From Rhodobacter flavimaris (GTDB lineage: Bacteria > Pseudomonadota > Alphaproteobacteria > Rhodobacterales > Rhodobacteraceae): a stretch of 64,000 nucleotides of DNA. The notes beneath the pieces were generated by a model that was not told the DNA's origin, made no database searches, and saw only the letters and a list, made by a program, of their open reading frames with translations. The first letter of the stretch is position 1. Each line of letters begins with the position of its first letter. The stretch spans positions 124,001 to 188,000 of the forward strand of contig NZ_JAJUOS010000003.1 of NCBI RefSeq assembly GCF_021378075.1. Reading direction: 5' to 3'. Positions 18,791 to 27,506 of this stretch are shown here, piece after piece. The translations under genes and the position numbers were made by a program.

Positions 18791-19836
18791 TGAACGACGC
18801 GCCGACCCTCATCGCCCGCAAACAGGGCCGCGCCGGGTGGATCACGCTCAACCGTCCCAAGGCGCTCAACGCGCTTGATTACGAGATGTCGATGGGGATC
18901 GAGAACGCCCTGCTGGCTTGGCGCGACGATCCCGAGGTCGCGGTGGTGATCATCGACGGCGCGGGCGAGCGCGCCTTTTGCGCGGGCGGCGACATCGCCA
19001 AGATCTATCACATGGGGTTGCAGGGCGATTTCACCACCGGCCCGACCTTCTGGCGCGAAGAATACCGCATGAATGCGACCGTCGCCGAATATCGCAAGCC
19101 CATTGTCGCCTTCATGCAGGGCTTTGTGATGGGCGGCGGCGTGGGCGTGGGCAGCCATGCCGCGCACCGGATTGTCGGAGACACGACACAGATCGCCATG
19201 CCCGAAACCGGCATCGGCCTGATCCCCGACGTGGGCGGCACGATGATCCTCGCCAAGGCGCCCGGCCGTGTCGGCGAATATCTGGGCGTCAGCGGTACCC
19301 GGATCGGGGCGGCGGATGCGATCTACACGGGCTTTGCCGATCTCTATATCCCCGAGGCCGAGTGGGAGGCGCTCAAGCGCGCGCTTTGTGAAACCGGTGA
19401 TCCGGGGATCCTGCCCAAGGGTCTGGTGCCCGCGAAACCCGGCTATCTGCACGACCAGCGCCCGGTGATCGACGCGGCCTTTGCCGGCGCCACTGTGCCC
19501 GAGATCATGCAGGCCCTTGCGGGAATGGAAGGCGATTTTGCCGCCGACACGCTGGCGACCCTGCGCCGCAACTCGGCCCTGTCGGAAGAGGCGACCCTGC
19601 GTCTGGTCCGCATGACGCGCCAGTCGCCCGACATTCGCACCGCGCTGGAAAACGAATTCCGCTTTACCCTGCGCGCGGCGAAGGACGGCGATTTCCTTGA
19701 GGGGATCCGCGCCCAGATCATCGACAAGGACCGCAACCCGAGCTGGAAATACTCGCATGAGACCCTGTCGGAGGAAGTCGTTGCGGCCATGCTGGAACCG
19801 CTGCCAGAGGAATGGAAGATCCCCTTCGAGGATTAA
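18790..19836 (+). CDS. 3-Hydroxyisobutyryl-CoA hydrolase (enoyl-CoA hydratase family)
   Basis: This 348-residue crotonase-fold protein is longer than simple enoyl-CoA hydratases and fits 3-hydroxyisobutyryl-CoA hydrolase, which frees 3-hydroxyisobutyrate from CoA. Seen are AFCAGGDIAKIY (oxyanion-hole region), GFVMGGGVGVG and the hydrolase-type block MPETGIGLIPDVGGTMIL. The start ATG at 18790 shares one base with the upstream stop (TGATG), indicating coupling; a TTG one codon earlier is possible. The next gene is mmsB, the following step of the pathway. A plain hydratase role is the main alternative but is less likely given the length. Confidence 0.88.
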   Translation: MNDAPTLIARKQGRAGWITLNRPKALNALDYEMSMGIENALLAWRDDPEVAVVIIDGAGERAFCAGGDIAKIYHMGLQGDFTTGPTFWREEYRMNATVAEYRKPIVAFMQGFVMGGGVGVGSHAAHRIVGDTTQIAMPETGIGLIPDVGGTMILAKAPGRVGEYLGVSGTRIGAADAIYTGFADLYIPEAEWEALKRALCETGDPGILPKGLVPAKPGYLHDQRPVIDAAFAGATVPEIMQALAGMEGDFAADTLATLRRNSALSEEATLRLVRMTRQSPDIRTALENEFRFTLRAAKDGDFLEGIRAQIIDKDRNPSWKYSHETLSEEVVAAMLEPLPEEWKIPFED

Positions 19837-19865
19837 TTTTGGCGCCTGACGCCATGGGAGGAAAC

Positions 19866-20738
19866 ATGAAAGTCGGATTTATCGGATTGGGCAACATGGG
19901 CGGGCCGATGGCCGCCAACCTGCTGCGCGAAGGCAATGAGGTGACGGGCTTCGATCTGGCCGCGCCGATGCCCGAGGGCGTCAGCAAGGCCGCCAGCGCC
20001 GCAGATGCCGCCAAGGGCGCGGATGTGGTCATCACCATGCTGCCAAACGGCGCGATCCTGCGTTCGGTCGCGGCCGAGGTGATCCCGGCCATGGCTCCGG
20101 GCGCGGTGCTGTGCGACTGCTCGACCGTCGATGTCGAAAGCGCCCGTGCGGTCGCCGAGCAGGCGGCGGCAGCCGGTCTCGGCGCACTCGACGCCCCCGT
20201 CTCGGGCGGCGTGGGCGGCGCGACCAATGGCACCCTGACCTTCATGGTGGGCGGCACGGCCGCAGCCTTCGACAAGGTCAAACCGCTCTTCGATATCATG
20301 GGCCAGAAGGCCGTGCATTGCGGCGAGGCGGGCGCCGGTCAGGCCGCCAAGATCTGCAACAACATGATCCTCGGCGTGACCATGATCGCGACTTGCGAGG
20401 CCTTTGCGCTGGCAGATAAGCTCGGCCTCGACCGACAGAAGATGTTCGACGTGGTCTCGACCTCGTCGGGCTATAGCTGGACGATGAACGCCTATTGCCC
20501 CGCCCCCGGCGTCGGCCCGAAGAGCCCCGCCGACAATGACTACAAGCCGGGCTTCGCCGCCGAACTGATGCTCAAGGACCTGCGCCTGAGCCAGCAGGCC
20601 GCCGAGGCCGCCGATGCCGACACGCCGATGGGCCAGCTTGCCGCCGCGCTCTATACCCAGTTCGTCGAGCAGGAGGACGGACGCGGGATGGATTTCTCGG
20701 CCATGCTGCCGCGCTTCGAAAAGCGCCACCGCACCTGA
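19866..20738 (+). CDS. mmsB: 3-Hydroxyisobutyrate dehydrogenase
   Basis: MmsB oxidises 3-hydroxyisobutyrate to methylmalonate semialdehyde with NAD. The 290-residue protein starts with the Rossmann motif VGFIGLGNMGGPMAANLL, has the substrate-binding DAPVSGGVGGATNGTLTFMVGG and the catalytic-Lys block GAGQAAKICNNMILG. The GGAGG site just upstream supports the start at 19866; earlier in-frame starts lie inside the end of the hydrolase gene. It closes the valine-degradation run. The immediately following region has a long GC hairpin but no U run. Confidence 0.94.
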   Translation: MKVGFIGLGNMGGPMAANLLREGNEVTGFDLAAPMPEGVSKAASAADAAKGADVVITMLPNGAILRSVAAEVIPAMAPGAVLCDCSTVDVESARAVAEQAAAAGLGALDAPVSGGVGGATNGTLTFMVGGTAAAFDKVKPLFDIMGQKAVHCGEAGAGQAAKICNNMILGVTMIATCEAFALADKLGLDRQKMFDVVSTSSGYSWTMNAYCPAPGVGPKSPADNDYKPGFAAELMLKDLRLSQQAAEAADADTPMGQLAAALYTQFVEQEDGRGMDFSAMLPRFEKRHRT

Positions 20739-20745
20739 CCTTTTT

Positions 20746-20769
20746 GCGGCGCGCGTCACCGCGCGCCGC
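20746..20769. repeat. Ten-base perfect GC stem-loop after mmsB
   Basis: GCGGCGCGCG and CGCGCGCCGC pair perfectly around a four-base loop. The T run lies before the stem and not after it, so this is not a standard terminator on either strand. It may protect the 3' end of the mmsB message. Confidence 0.4.
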
Positions 20770-20805
20770 ACTTGCACCTGCGCTCGGCTAGGCTAGAACC
20801 TATGC

Positions 20806-21468
20806 ATGACCGACTGGATCGCCGACACCCCCAGCCTGAGCGCCCTCTCCCCCGCCAGCAAGACGCGCCTTGGCGCGTTACAGCCGATGGCGCTGCCACG
20901 CGGCGCCGTCATCTTTCGCCCGGGCGATGACGTTACGGGCTTCCCCGTCATCCTGTCCGGCCGCGTCGAGGTGTTCCTGACCGGCGCGGGCGGACGCGAG
21001 CTTCTGCTCTATGCGGTCGAGCCGGGACAGACCTGCGTTCAAACAACCCTCGGCCTGCTCGGCGGCGACGCGAGCTACTCTGCCGAGGCGCTCTGCGCGA
21101 CCGACTCGCGCGCGATCCTGATCCCCCGCCCGGTCTTCCTGACCCTGATGGACAGCGATCCGGCCTTTCGCCAGCTTGTCTTCACCGCCTTCGCCGAACG
21201 CATGGGCGGCATGATCCAACTGATGGAGCGCGTCTCGTTCCAGTCGGTCGAGTGTCGCCTGGCCGCCTTCCTGTGCAACCGCGCCGAAAACGGCCGGGTT
21301 CAAGCGACCCAATCCGAGATCGCCGCCCAGATCGGCACCGCGCGCGAGGTGGTCTCGCGCCGCCTCGACGCCTTCGCCCGCCGCGGATGGGTGCGCACCG
21401 AGCGCGGCGCCGTCGAGATCATCGACGCCCCCGCCTTGCGCCGCCTTGCCCTGGCCGAGGGCCTCTGA
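20806..21468 (+). CDS. Crp/Fnr-family transcriptional regulator without Fe-S cysteines
   Basis: This 220-residue regulator has an N-terminal cyclic-nucleotide-binding-like beta barrel (about residues 10-120, with GAVIFRPGDDVTGFPVILSGRVEV) and a C-terminal winged helix-turn-helix containing QSEIAAQIGTAREVVSRRLDAF. It lacks the N-terminal cysteine cluster of oxygen-sensing FNR and the residues for cAMP are not evident, so its signal is unknown. The adjacent DUF2892 protein and two overlapping inverted repeats between them point to local control. Similar regulators beside DUF2892 proteins are often linked to sulfur or redox stress, but nothing here proves this. The ribosome binding site is weak. 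Confidence 0.9.
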   Translation: MTDWIADTPSLSALSPASKTRLGALQPMALPRGAVIFRPGDDVTGFPVILSGRVEVFLTGAGGRELLLYAVEPGQTCVQTTLGLLGGDASYSAEALCATDSRAILIPRPVFLTLMDSDPAFRQLVFTAFAERMGGMIQLMERVSFQSVECRLAAFLCNRAENGRVQATQSEIAAQIGTAREVVSRRLDAFARRGWVRTERGAVEIIDAPALRRLALAEGL

Positions 21469-21474
21469 ACGAAG

Positions 21475-21495
21475 GTGACCTTGTCACAGACAAGG
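21475..21495. promoter_or_regulatory. Two overlapping perfect inverted repeats (Crp/Fnr-like operator)
   Basis: GTGAC-CTT-GTCAC (21475-21487) and CCTTGTC-ACA-GACAAGG (21479-21495) overlap and share the GTC triplet. The second has seven-base perfect arms. TTGTC/GACAA half sites occur in Crp/Fnr-family sites, and the site lies just after the Crp/Fnr gene and about 85 bases before the DUF2892 gene. The three-base spacer is shorter than the usual four. Confidence 0.5.
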
Positions 21496-21577
21496 CGGTG
21501 CGACTCGGCGTAAGTTCATGTCACACGGGCAGAAACGCCCGCAAATTTCAGAAACGCGCCTGGGAAGGGAGCATATC

Positions 21578-21781
21578 ATGTTGAAATCCAATGTCGGCGG
21601 CATCGACCGCGTGCTGCGCATCCTCGTCGGTCTCGCCCTGCTGGCAGGCTTTTTCCTCAACGCCGAGGCCACCTATCGTTGGGCCTATCTGATCGGCGTC
21701 GTGCCGCTGCTGACCGGACTGATGGGCAGCTGCCCGCTCTATTCGATCTTCGGGTTCAACACCTGCCCGATGAAGAAATAA
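21578..21781 (+). CDS. DUF2892 (YgaP-like) two-helix membrane protein
   Basis: This 67-residue inner-membrane protein fits the DUF2892 family, the membrane part of YgaP-type rhodaneses without the rhodanese domain. It begins NVGGIDRVLRILVGLALLAGFF and ends GSCPLYSIFGFNTCPMKK with the two conserved cysteines Cys53 and Cys63. The start at 21578 follows GGAAGGGAG. It is probably controlled by the Crp/Fnr protein upstream through the inverted repeats between them. Its task is unknown; a sulfur-related role is suggested only by family relatives. Confidence 0.87.
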   Translation: MLKSNVGGIDRVLRILVGLALLAGFFLNAEATYRWAYLIGVVPLLTGLMGSCPLYSIFGFNTCPMKK

Positions 21782-21790
21782 TCCTGCGCA

Positions 21791-21813
21791 GCGCCCGCCA
21801 TCCCGGCGGGCGC
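21791..21813 (+). terminator. GC hairpin after the DUF2892 gene
   Basis: A nine-base perfect stem GCGCCCGCC / GGCGGGCGC with a five-base loop starts ten bases past the stop. There is no U run, so termination here is uncertain. Confidence 0.4.
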
Positions 21814-21906
21814 GCCACTTGGCAAAACTCCGCGCAGCGCTATTTCAGGGCATGGAACCCGGCGGCGCTTCGGTGCATTGTCCGGGCAGAGAGAAAGGAG
21901 AGCTTC

Positions 21907-22269
21907 ATGAAGCACTTCACGCAGATTCTGTTTGCCGCCGCCCTGATCCTGAGCCCTGCGCTCGCCCATGCCGACGGAAAGAAAACGGTCATCTTTCGCG
22001 ACTTCAGCGCTGTGGACAAGGGCAACACCGGCTGCCCGCCGGGTCTTGCCAAGAAAAACAACGGCTGCATGCCGCCCGGCCAGGTCAAGCACCGCTGGCG
22101 CGTCGGTGATCGCATCCATGACGATTACTACATCGTCCGCAATGTCGATCGTTACGGCCTCAATCCGAGCTACGATTATTGGAGCAAGGATGACTACATC
22201 TACCGGGTGGACCGCCGCACCGGAGAGATCCTTGACCTGATCGGGGCGGTTTCGGCGATCCTGCGCTAA
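21907..22269 (+). CDS. Small exported RcnB-like protein
   Basis: This 120-residue protein has a clear signal peptide (MKHFTQILFAAALILSPALAHA) and a mature part of about 98 residues rich in aromatic and charged residues. It contains GCPPGLAKKNNGCMPPGQVK followed by WRVGDRIHDDYYIVRNVDRYGL and ends in DRRTGEILDLIGAVSAIL. The PPGLAKK...PPGQ plus YxVDRxTGEIL layout resembles RcnB-like periplasmic proteins, so I use that name loosely. AAAGGAG precedes the start. A shared terminator separates it from uvrA on the other strand. Function unknown; nickel/cobalt handling is not established. Confidence 0.75.
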   Translation: MKHFTQILFAAALILSPALAHADGKKTVIFRDFSAVDKGNTGCPPGLAKKNNGCMPPGQVKHRWRVGDRIHDDYYIVRNVDRYGLNPSYDYWSKDDYIYRVDRRTGEILDLIGAVSAILR

Positions 22270-22295
22270 GGCACCGATACCGCATGGTCAAATCA

Positions 22296-22328
22296 GCCGC
22301 CGGGCGATCTTCGCCCGGCGGCTTTATT
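22296..22328. terminator. Bidirectional terminator between the RcnB-like gene and uvrA
   Basis: A twelve-base perfect stem GCCGCCGGGCGA / TCGCCCGGCGGC with a three-base loop is followed by TTTATT on the plus strand. It overlaps the uvrA stop codon, and on the minus strand its tail reads TGATTT, so it may serve both converging genes. Confidence 0.8.
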
Positions 22329-25197
22329 CTGCGGCGACCTTGATCCCCAGCATTGGCGCCAGATAACGTCCAGTATGACTGCGCGGGTTGAGCGCGACCT
22401 GTTCTGGCGTGCCCTCGGCCACGATCTCGCCGCCGCCATCGCCTCCCTCGGGGCCGATGTCGACGATCCAATCGGCGGTCTTGATGACGTCGAGGTTATG
22501 CTCGATCACGATGACCGTATTGCCCTGATCGACAAGGCTGTGCAGCACCTCAAGCAGCTTGCGCACATCCTCGAAATGCAGGCCCGTCGTCGGTTCGTCA
22601 AGGATGTAAAGCGTGCGCCCCGTCGCCCGCCGGCTGAGTTCCTTCGACAGCTTGACGCGCTGCGCCTCGCCGCCCGAAAGGGTTGTCGCCTGCTGGCCGA
22701 CCTTGATGTAGCCAAGGCCCACCTCGACCAGCGCATCCATCTTCTCGCGGATTGATGGCACCGCCTTGAAGAACTCTTGCGCGTCTTCAACCGTCATCTC
22801 AAGAACATCCGCTATACTCTTGTTCTTGAATTTTATTTCAAGCGTTTCGCGGTTGTATCTGTGGCCCTTGCAGGTCTCGCAGGTGACGTAGATATCGGGC
22901 AGGAAGTGCATCTCGATCTTAATCACGCCATCGCCCTGGCAGGCCTCGCACCGCCCGCCCTTGACGTTGAAGCTGAACCGCCCCGGCTTGTAGCCGCGCG
23001 CCTTCGCCTCCGGCAGGCCCGCGAACCAGTCGCGGATCGGGGTGAAGGCCCCGGTATAGGTGGCGGGGTTCGAGCGCGGCGTGCGACCGATCGGCCGCTG
23101 GTCGATATCGATGACCTTGTCGAGATGCTCGAAACCCTTGATCGTCTCGCAGGGCGCCGGGGTCTCTCGCGCGCCGTTCAAGCGCATCGCGGCGTTCTTG
23201 TAGAGCGTCTCGATGGTCAGGGTGGATTTGCCGCCGCCGGACACGCCCGTCACACAGATGAACTTGCCAAGCGGAAAGTCGGCGCTGGTTTCCTTGAGGT
23301 TGTTGCCCGTGGCCTTGATCACGCTCAGCTTCTTGCCATTGCCCGCGCGGCGCTCCAGCGGCACCTCGATCCGGCGCGTGCCGCTCAGATACTGGCCGGT
23401 CAGGCTGGCCGGGTCGGCGGCGATCTCCTCGGGGGTGCCGCGCGCGACGATCTGGCCACCATGGACACCCGCGCCGGGGCCAATGTCGAAGACATAATCG
23501 GCGTGGCGGATCGCATCCTCGTCATGCTCGACCACCAGCACGGTATTGCCCTGATCGCGCAGGTTCTTGAGCGTCATCAGCAGCCGGTCATTGTCGCGCT
23601 GGTGCAAGCCGATGGACGGCTCGTCGAGCACATAGAGCACACCTGTCAGGCCCGAGCCGATCTGGCTCGCCAGTCGAATCCGTTGGCTTTCACCGCCTGA
23701 CAGTGTCCCCGCCGACCGGCTAAGCGTCAGGTAGTCGAGCCCGACATTCACAAGGAAACCAAGGCGTTCGCGGATTTCCTTGAGAATGGGCCGCGCGATC
23801 TCCTGCTTTTGCTTGCTCAGGTGCTCCGGCATACCCGAGACATGCGCATGGGCGTCTTTGATCGACATCTCGACCAGTTGCCCGACATGCATACCGCCGA
23901 TCTTGACGGCGAGCGCCTCAGGCCGCAGGCGATAGCCACCGCAGGCGCCACAGGGACGGCTGTTTTGATAGCGCTCGAACTCTTCGCGCACCCAGGCGCT
24001 GTCTGTCTCGCGAAAGCGCCGCTCCATGTTCGGGATGACGCCCTCGAAGGTTCGGCTGACCTCATAGACCCGCCCGCCCTCGTCGAAGCGGAACTTGATC
24101 TCGGTGTCGCCCGAACCGTAGAGGAACAGGTTTCGGATCTCTTCCGGCAGATCCTTCCACTGCTTGCGTTTGTCAAAGCCGTAGTGCTTGGCCAGCGCGT
24201 CGATTGTCTGGGTGAAATAAGGGCTTTTCGATTTCGCCCAGGGCGCCAGCGCGCCTCCGGCAATAGTCAGCGACTGATCGGGCACCACGAGACGCTCGTC
24301 AAAGAACAGCTCGCCCCCCAAACCGTCGCAAACCGGGCAAGCCCCGTGGGGTGCGTTGAACGAAAACAGCCGCGGTTCGATCTCGGGGATTGTGAAGCCC
24401 GAGACCGGACAGGCGAAATTCTCGGAGAAGGTGATCCGCTGCGGCTCCTGCCCCGCCTCGGTCTGATCCGCGCTCAGCGCCTCTTCGAACAGCGCGATCC
24501 CGTCGGCAAGGTCCAGCGCCGTGCGGAAACTGTCGGCCAGACGCGTCTCCAGCCCCTCGCGCACCACGATCCGGTCCACCACAACGTCGATATTGTGGCG
24601 GAACTTCTTGTCGAGCGTGGGCGGCTCCTCCAGTTCATAGAACTCACCATTGACCTTCACGCGCTGAAAGCCCTGCTTGCGCAGTTCGATGAATTCCTTG
24701 CGGTATTCGCCCTTGCGGTCGCGCACGATGGGCGCCAGCAGGTAGCCCCGCGTACCTTCGGGCAGGGCCATGATGCGGTCCACCATGTCCTGCACCTGCT
24801 GCGCCTCGATCGGCAGGCCGGTGGCCGGGCTATAGGGCGTGCCGGCCCGCGCGAAGAGCAGGCGCAGATAGTCGTAGATCTCGGTCACCGTCCCCACGGT
24901 CGAACGCGGGTTCTTCGAGGTCGTTTTCTGTTCGATGGAAATCGCGGGCGACAGGCCCGAGATGTGATCGACATCGGGCTTGCCCGCCATATCGAGGAAC
25001 TGGCGCGCATAGGCCGAGAGGCTCTCGACATAACGGCGCTGCCCCTCGGCATAGATCGTATCGAAAGCCAGCGAGGACTTGCCAGAGCCGGACAGGCCGG
25101 TGATCACCGTGAACGCATCCCGCGGAATGTCGAGATCGACGCCCTTGAGGTTATGCTCGCGCGCGCCGCGCACCTCGATGAATTTCTGCTCGGCCAT
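22324..25197 (-). CDS. uvrA: Excinuclease ABC subunit A
   Basis: UvrA is the damage-recognising ATPase of nucleotide excision repair and acts with UvrB. The 957-residue protein has two ABC cassettes: Walker A motifs [10 protein letters not shown] near the N-terminus and [10 protein letters not shown] in the second half, signature motifs [11 protein letters not shown] and [11 protein letters not shown], and the zinc-binding clusters ACPVCDGLG and CEACQGDG...CETCKG. The start at 25197 gives [16 protein letters not shown]; a start six codons upstream (25215) is also possible. An SOS box lies 65 bases upstream, so LexA control is expected. Confidence 0.97.
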   Translation of the reverse strand: MAEQKFIEVRGAREHNLKGVDLDIPRDAFTVITGLSGSGKSSLAFDTIYAEGQRRYVESLSAYARQFLDMAGKPDVDHISGLSPAISIEQKTTSKNPRSTVGTVTEIYDYLRLLFARAGTPYSPATGLPIEAQQVQDMVDRIMALPEGTRGYLLAPIVRDRKGEYRKEFIELRKQGFQRVKVNGEFYELEEPPTLDKKFRHNIDVVVDRIVVREGLETRLADSFRTALDLADGIALFEEALSADQTEAGQEPQRITFSENFACPVSGFTIPEIEPRLFSFNAPHGACPVCDGLGGELFFDERLVVPDQSLTIAGGALAPWAKSKSPYFTQTIDALAKHYGFDKRKQWKDLPEEIRNLFLYGSGDTEIKFRFDEGGRVYEVSRTFEGVIPNMERRFRETDSAWVREEFERYQNSRPCGACGGYRLRPEALAVKIGGMHVGQLVEMSIKDAHAHVSGMPEHLSKQKQEIARPILKEIRERLGFLVNVGLDYLTLSRSAGTLSGGESQRIRLASQIGSGLTGVLYVLDEPSIGLHQRDNDRLLMTLKNLRDQGNTVLVVEHDEDAIRHADYVFDIGPGAGVHGGQIVARGTPEEIAADPASLTGQYLSGTRRIEVPLERRAGNGKKLSVIKATGNNLKETSADFPLGKFICVTGVSGGGKSTLTIETLYKNAAMRLNGARETPAPCETIKGFEHLDKVIDIDQRPIGRTPRSNPATYTGAFTPIRDWFAGLPEAKARGYKPGRFSFNVKGGRCEACQGDGVIKIEMHFLPDIYVTCETCKGHRYNRETLEIKFKNKSIADVLEMTVEDAQEFFKAVPSIREKMDALVEVGLGYIKVGQQATTLSGGEAQRVKLSKELSRRATGRTLYILDEPTTGLHFEDVRKLLEVLHSLVDQGNTVIVIEHNLDVIKTADWIVDIGPEGGDGGGEIVAEGTPEQVALNPRSHTGRYLAPMLGIKVAAE

Positions 25198-25498
25198 GAC
25201 TGCCCCCGTTTCCACCCTCCCTAGATAGGTGAGGCGCGCTGAGTCTCCAATCGAAATACGCGAACGAATAGTGAACTTATTAACGCTGTTTCGCTTGGGT
25301 CACAAGAAAGCGGCACCTGCCCGCCGATCAGAGATTGGGCGGATCGGCGCTTTGCTGCGCGGGAGCCCGCATTCATTCTGGATTTTGAATATATTTTTCG
25401 TGAGGATCTGGATTGAGACTTGATTTGCACGCCCGATCTGCCAAATCAGTCTCGACAAGCGGGGAAGGCCCCCGCGCGAAATTCGAAAGGTGCTCGGC
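25198..25498. other. Divergent regulatory region of uvrA and the rhodanese gene
   Basis: This 301-base gap contains the SOS box at 25262-25276 and should hold promoters for both divergent genes. The part from 25320 to 25440 shows no gene that I can support. AAAGG before the rhodanese ATG at 25499 is its ribosome binding site. Confidence 0.55.
25262..25276 (-). promoter_or_regulatory. LexA (SOS) box of uvrA
   Basis: On the minus strand the sequence reads GTTC-N7-GTTC (GTTCACTATTCGTTC), exactly the direct-repeat LexA site of alphaproteobacteria. It is 65-79 bases upstream of the uvrA start codon. Confidence 0.85.
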
Positions 25499-25870
25499 AT
25501 GTTCAACTTCCTTCGCCCCTCGGGTGGCGCCCAGGTCCAGCGCATCAATGCCAAAGACGCGGTCGCGCAGGTCGCCGCGGGTGAGCTGACCCTGATCGAC
25601 GTGCGCGACGGGATGGAGCTGCGCTCGAGCGGCAAAGCCGCGGGTGCGCTGCATGTGCCGCTGATGTCGCTCAAAATGAAATGCGACCCGTCGAGCCCCG
25701 AATGCCTCAAGCAGCTGGCGCTGGACAAGCCGGTTGCGCTGTATTGCGCCTCGGGTGGCCGCAGCCAGGGCGCCGCACAGATGTTGGCGCAGATGGGCTA
25801 CCAGAAGGTCTATAACCTCGGCGGGCTTTATGACTGGCACGCCGCGGGCGGCGCCATCGAGCGCGCCTGA
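25499..25870 (+). CDS. Rhodanese-like sulfurtransferase
   Basis: This 123-residue single-domain rhodanese has the entry motif LIDVRDGMELRSSGKAAGALHVPL and the active-site loop CASGGRS with catalytic Cys83, so it can carry a persulfide. There is no signal peptide or membrane segment, which places it in the cytoplasm. The start at 25499 is preferred over a GTG three codons upstream because of spacing to AAAGG. It lies divergent from uvrA and is closed by a good terminator. The physiological acceptor is unknown. Confidence 0.9.
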   Translation: MFNFLRPSGGAQVQRINAKDAVAQVAAGELTLIDVRDGMELRSSGKAAGALHVPLMSLKMKCDPSSPECLKQLALDKPVALYCASGGRSQGAAQMLAQMGYQKVYNLGGLYDWHAAGGAIERA

Positions 25871-25908
25871 TCGCAACGCAGACCGGGGGCGAAACCCCCG
25901 CCGAAAAC

Positions 25909-25932
25909 GGGGGGCTCGATGCCCCCCTTTTT
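25909..25932 (+). terminator. Terminator of the rhodanese gene
   Basis: A seven-base stem GGGGGGC / GCCCCCC with a five-base loop is followed by TTTTT. Confidence 0.85.
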
Positions 25933-25947
25933 CGTGCCCCCCGAACG

Positions 25948-25970
25948 AAAAAGGCCCGCAATCGCGGGCC
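25948..25970 (-). terminator. Terminator of lpdA
   Basis: Read on the minus strand, a seven-base stem GGCCCGC / GCGGGCC with a four-base loop is followed by TTTTT. It lies 24 bases after the lpdA stop and is separate from the plus-strand terminator beside it. Confidence 0.85.
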
Positions 25971-25993
25971 CTTTCCAATTCTGTCGCCTGAAA

Positions 25994-27388
25994 TCAGAAG
26001 TGCAGCGCGCGGCCATAGGCCGACAGCACCGATTCATGCATCATCTCGCTCAGCGTCGGGTGCGGGAAGACGGTTTCCATCAGCTCGGCCTCGGTGGTTT
26101 CCAGCGTCCGGCCAACCACATAGCCCTGGATCATCTCGGTCACCTCGGCGCCAACCATATGGGCGCCCAGCAACTCGCCCGTCTTCGAGTCGAAGATGGT
26201 CTTCACCAGGCCTTCCGGCTCGCCAAGCGCGATGGCCTTGCCGTTACCGATGAAGGGGAAGCGACCGACCTTGACGGTGTAACCCGCGGCCTTGGCCTTC
26301 TCTTCGGTCAGACCGACCGAGGCCACCTGCGGGTGGCAATAGGTGCAGCCGGGGATCGAGTTCGGCTTGATCGGATGCGGATGACCGCCCGCGACCAGCT
26401 CGGCCACCATGACGCCCTCGTGGCTGGCCTTATGCGCCAGCCAAGGCGCACCGGCAATGTCGCCGATCGCGTACAGACCCGCGACGGCGGTGCGGCAGAA
26501 CTCGTCAGTCACGACATGCGTGCGGTCAATCTTGACGCCAAGCGCCTCAAGACCAAGGTTCTCGACGTTGCCGACGATCCCGACCGCCGAGATGACGGTG
26601 TCGAATTCCTCGGTGGTGGTCTTGCCGTCTTTCTCAAGATGCGCGGTGACCTTGCCAGCGGCCCGGTCGAGCTTCTTCACCGTGGTCTTTTCACGGATCT
26701 TCATGCCCTGCTTTTCGAACTGCTTCTTGGCCAGCGCCGAGATTTCCGCATCCTCGACCGGCAGCACGCGATCCATCACTTCAACCACGGTCGTGTCCGC
26801 ACCAAGCGTGTTGAAGAACGAGGCAAACTCGATCCCGATCGCGCCCGAGCCGATCACCAGCAGCTTCTTCGGCATCCGCTTGGGCATCAGCGCGTGCTTA
26901 TAGGTCCAGACCAGATCGCCGTCGGCCTCAAGACCCGGCAGCTCGCGCGCCCGTGCGCCGGTCGCCAGAACGATGGCTTTCGAGGTCAGCTCTTCCACGC
27001 CCTTGTCGGTCGTGACCGAAACGGTGCCCGCCTTCGGAAGCGTCGCCGCGCCCATGAAGACGGTGATCTTGTTCTTCTTCATCAGGTGACCGATGCCGCC
27101 CGAAAGCTGCTTGGCAACCCCGCGCGAGCGTTGCACCACCGCGTCGAGGTCATAGCCGATCTTGTCGGCGGAGAGGCCGAATTCCTTCGCGCGGTGCATC
27201 AGGTGGAACACCTCGGCCGAGCGCAGCAGCGCCTTCGTCGGGATACAGCCCCAATTCAGACAGATCCCGCCGAGATGTTCACGCTCGACGATGGCAACAT
27301 TCAACCCCAGCTGCGCGCCCCGGATGGCGGCGACGTAGCCGCCCGGGCCCGCGCCGATCACGATCATATCGAAGCTCTTGGCAGCCAT
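25994..27388 (-). CDS. lpdA: Dihydrolipoyl dehydrogenase
   Basis: This E3 flavoenzyme reoxidises the dihydrolipoyl groups of 2-oxoacid dehydrogenase complexes and makes NADH. The 464 residues show the FAD motif IGAGPGGYVAAIRGAQLG, the redox disulfide Cys43/Cys48 in GGICLNWGCIPTK, the NAD motif VIGSGAIGIEFASFF and the C-terminal catalytic HPTLSE. Genes for E1 and E2 are not beside it, so the complex it serves cannot be told. AGGAG lies just before the start. An AT-rich inverted repeat occurs 24-41 bases upstream of the start codon. Confidence 0.95.
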   Translation of the reverse strand: MAAKSFDMIVIGAGPGGYVAAIRGAQLGLNVAIVEREHLGGICLNWGCIPTKALLRSAEVFHLMHRAKEFGLSADKIGYDLDAVVQRSRGVAKQLSGGIGHLMKKNKITVFMGAATLPKAGTVSVTTDKGVEELTSKAIVLATGARARELPGLEADGDLVWTYKHALMPKRMPKKLLVIGSGAIGIEFASFFNTLGADTTVVEVMDRVLPVEDAEISALAKKQFEKQGMKIREKTTVKKLDRAAGKVTAHLEKDGKTTTEEFDTVISAVGIVGNVENLGLEALGVKIDRTHVVTDEFCRTAVAGLYAIGDIAGAPWLAHKASHEGVMVAELVAGGHPHPIKPNSIPGCTYCHPQVASVGLTEEKAKAAGYTVKVGRFPFIGNGKAIALGEPEGLVKTIFDSKTGELLGAHMVGAEVTEMIQGYVVGRTLETTEAELMETVFPHPTLSEMMHESVLSAYGRALHF

Positions 27389-27411
27389 GTTTTCTCCTCC
27401 GCTTGAAAAAC

Positions 27412-27429
27412 TAGTTTGGTATTAAACTA
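27412..27429. promoter_or_regulatory. AT-rich inverted repeat before lpdA
   Basis: TAGTTT and AAACTA, six-base perfect arms with a six-base spacer, lie 24-41 bases upstream of the lpdA start in an otherwise GC-rich region. This could be an operator or part of the promoter. Confidence 0.35.
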
Positions 27430-27506
27430 TTTTTCCGAAAACATCAACAAAAGGTTTAATGGCGCGGCGTTTCCCCTGAAACCCATTGCTTTTCCATGCG
27501 TTACGG

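Noticed and set aside
23809..25224. A 471-codon plus-strand frame opposite uvrA
   Set aside because: Antisense shadow of uvrA with no ribosome binding site or domain.
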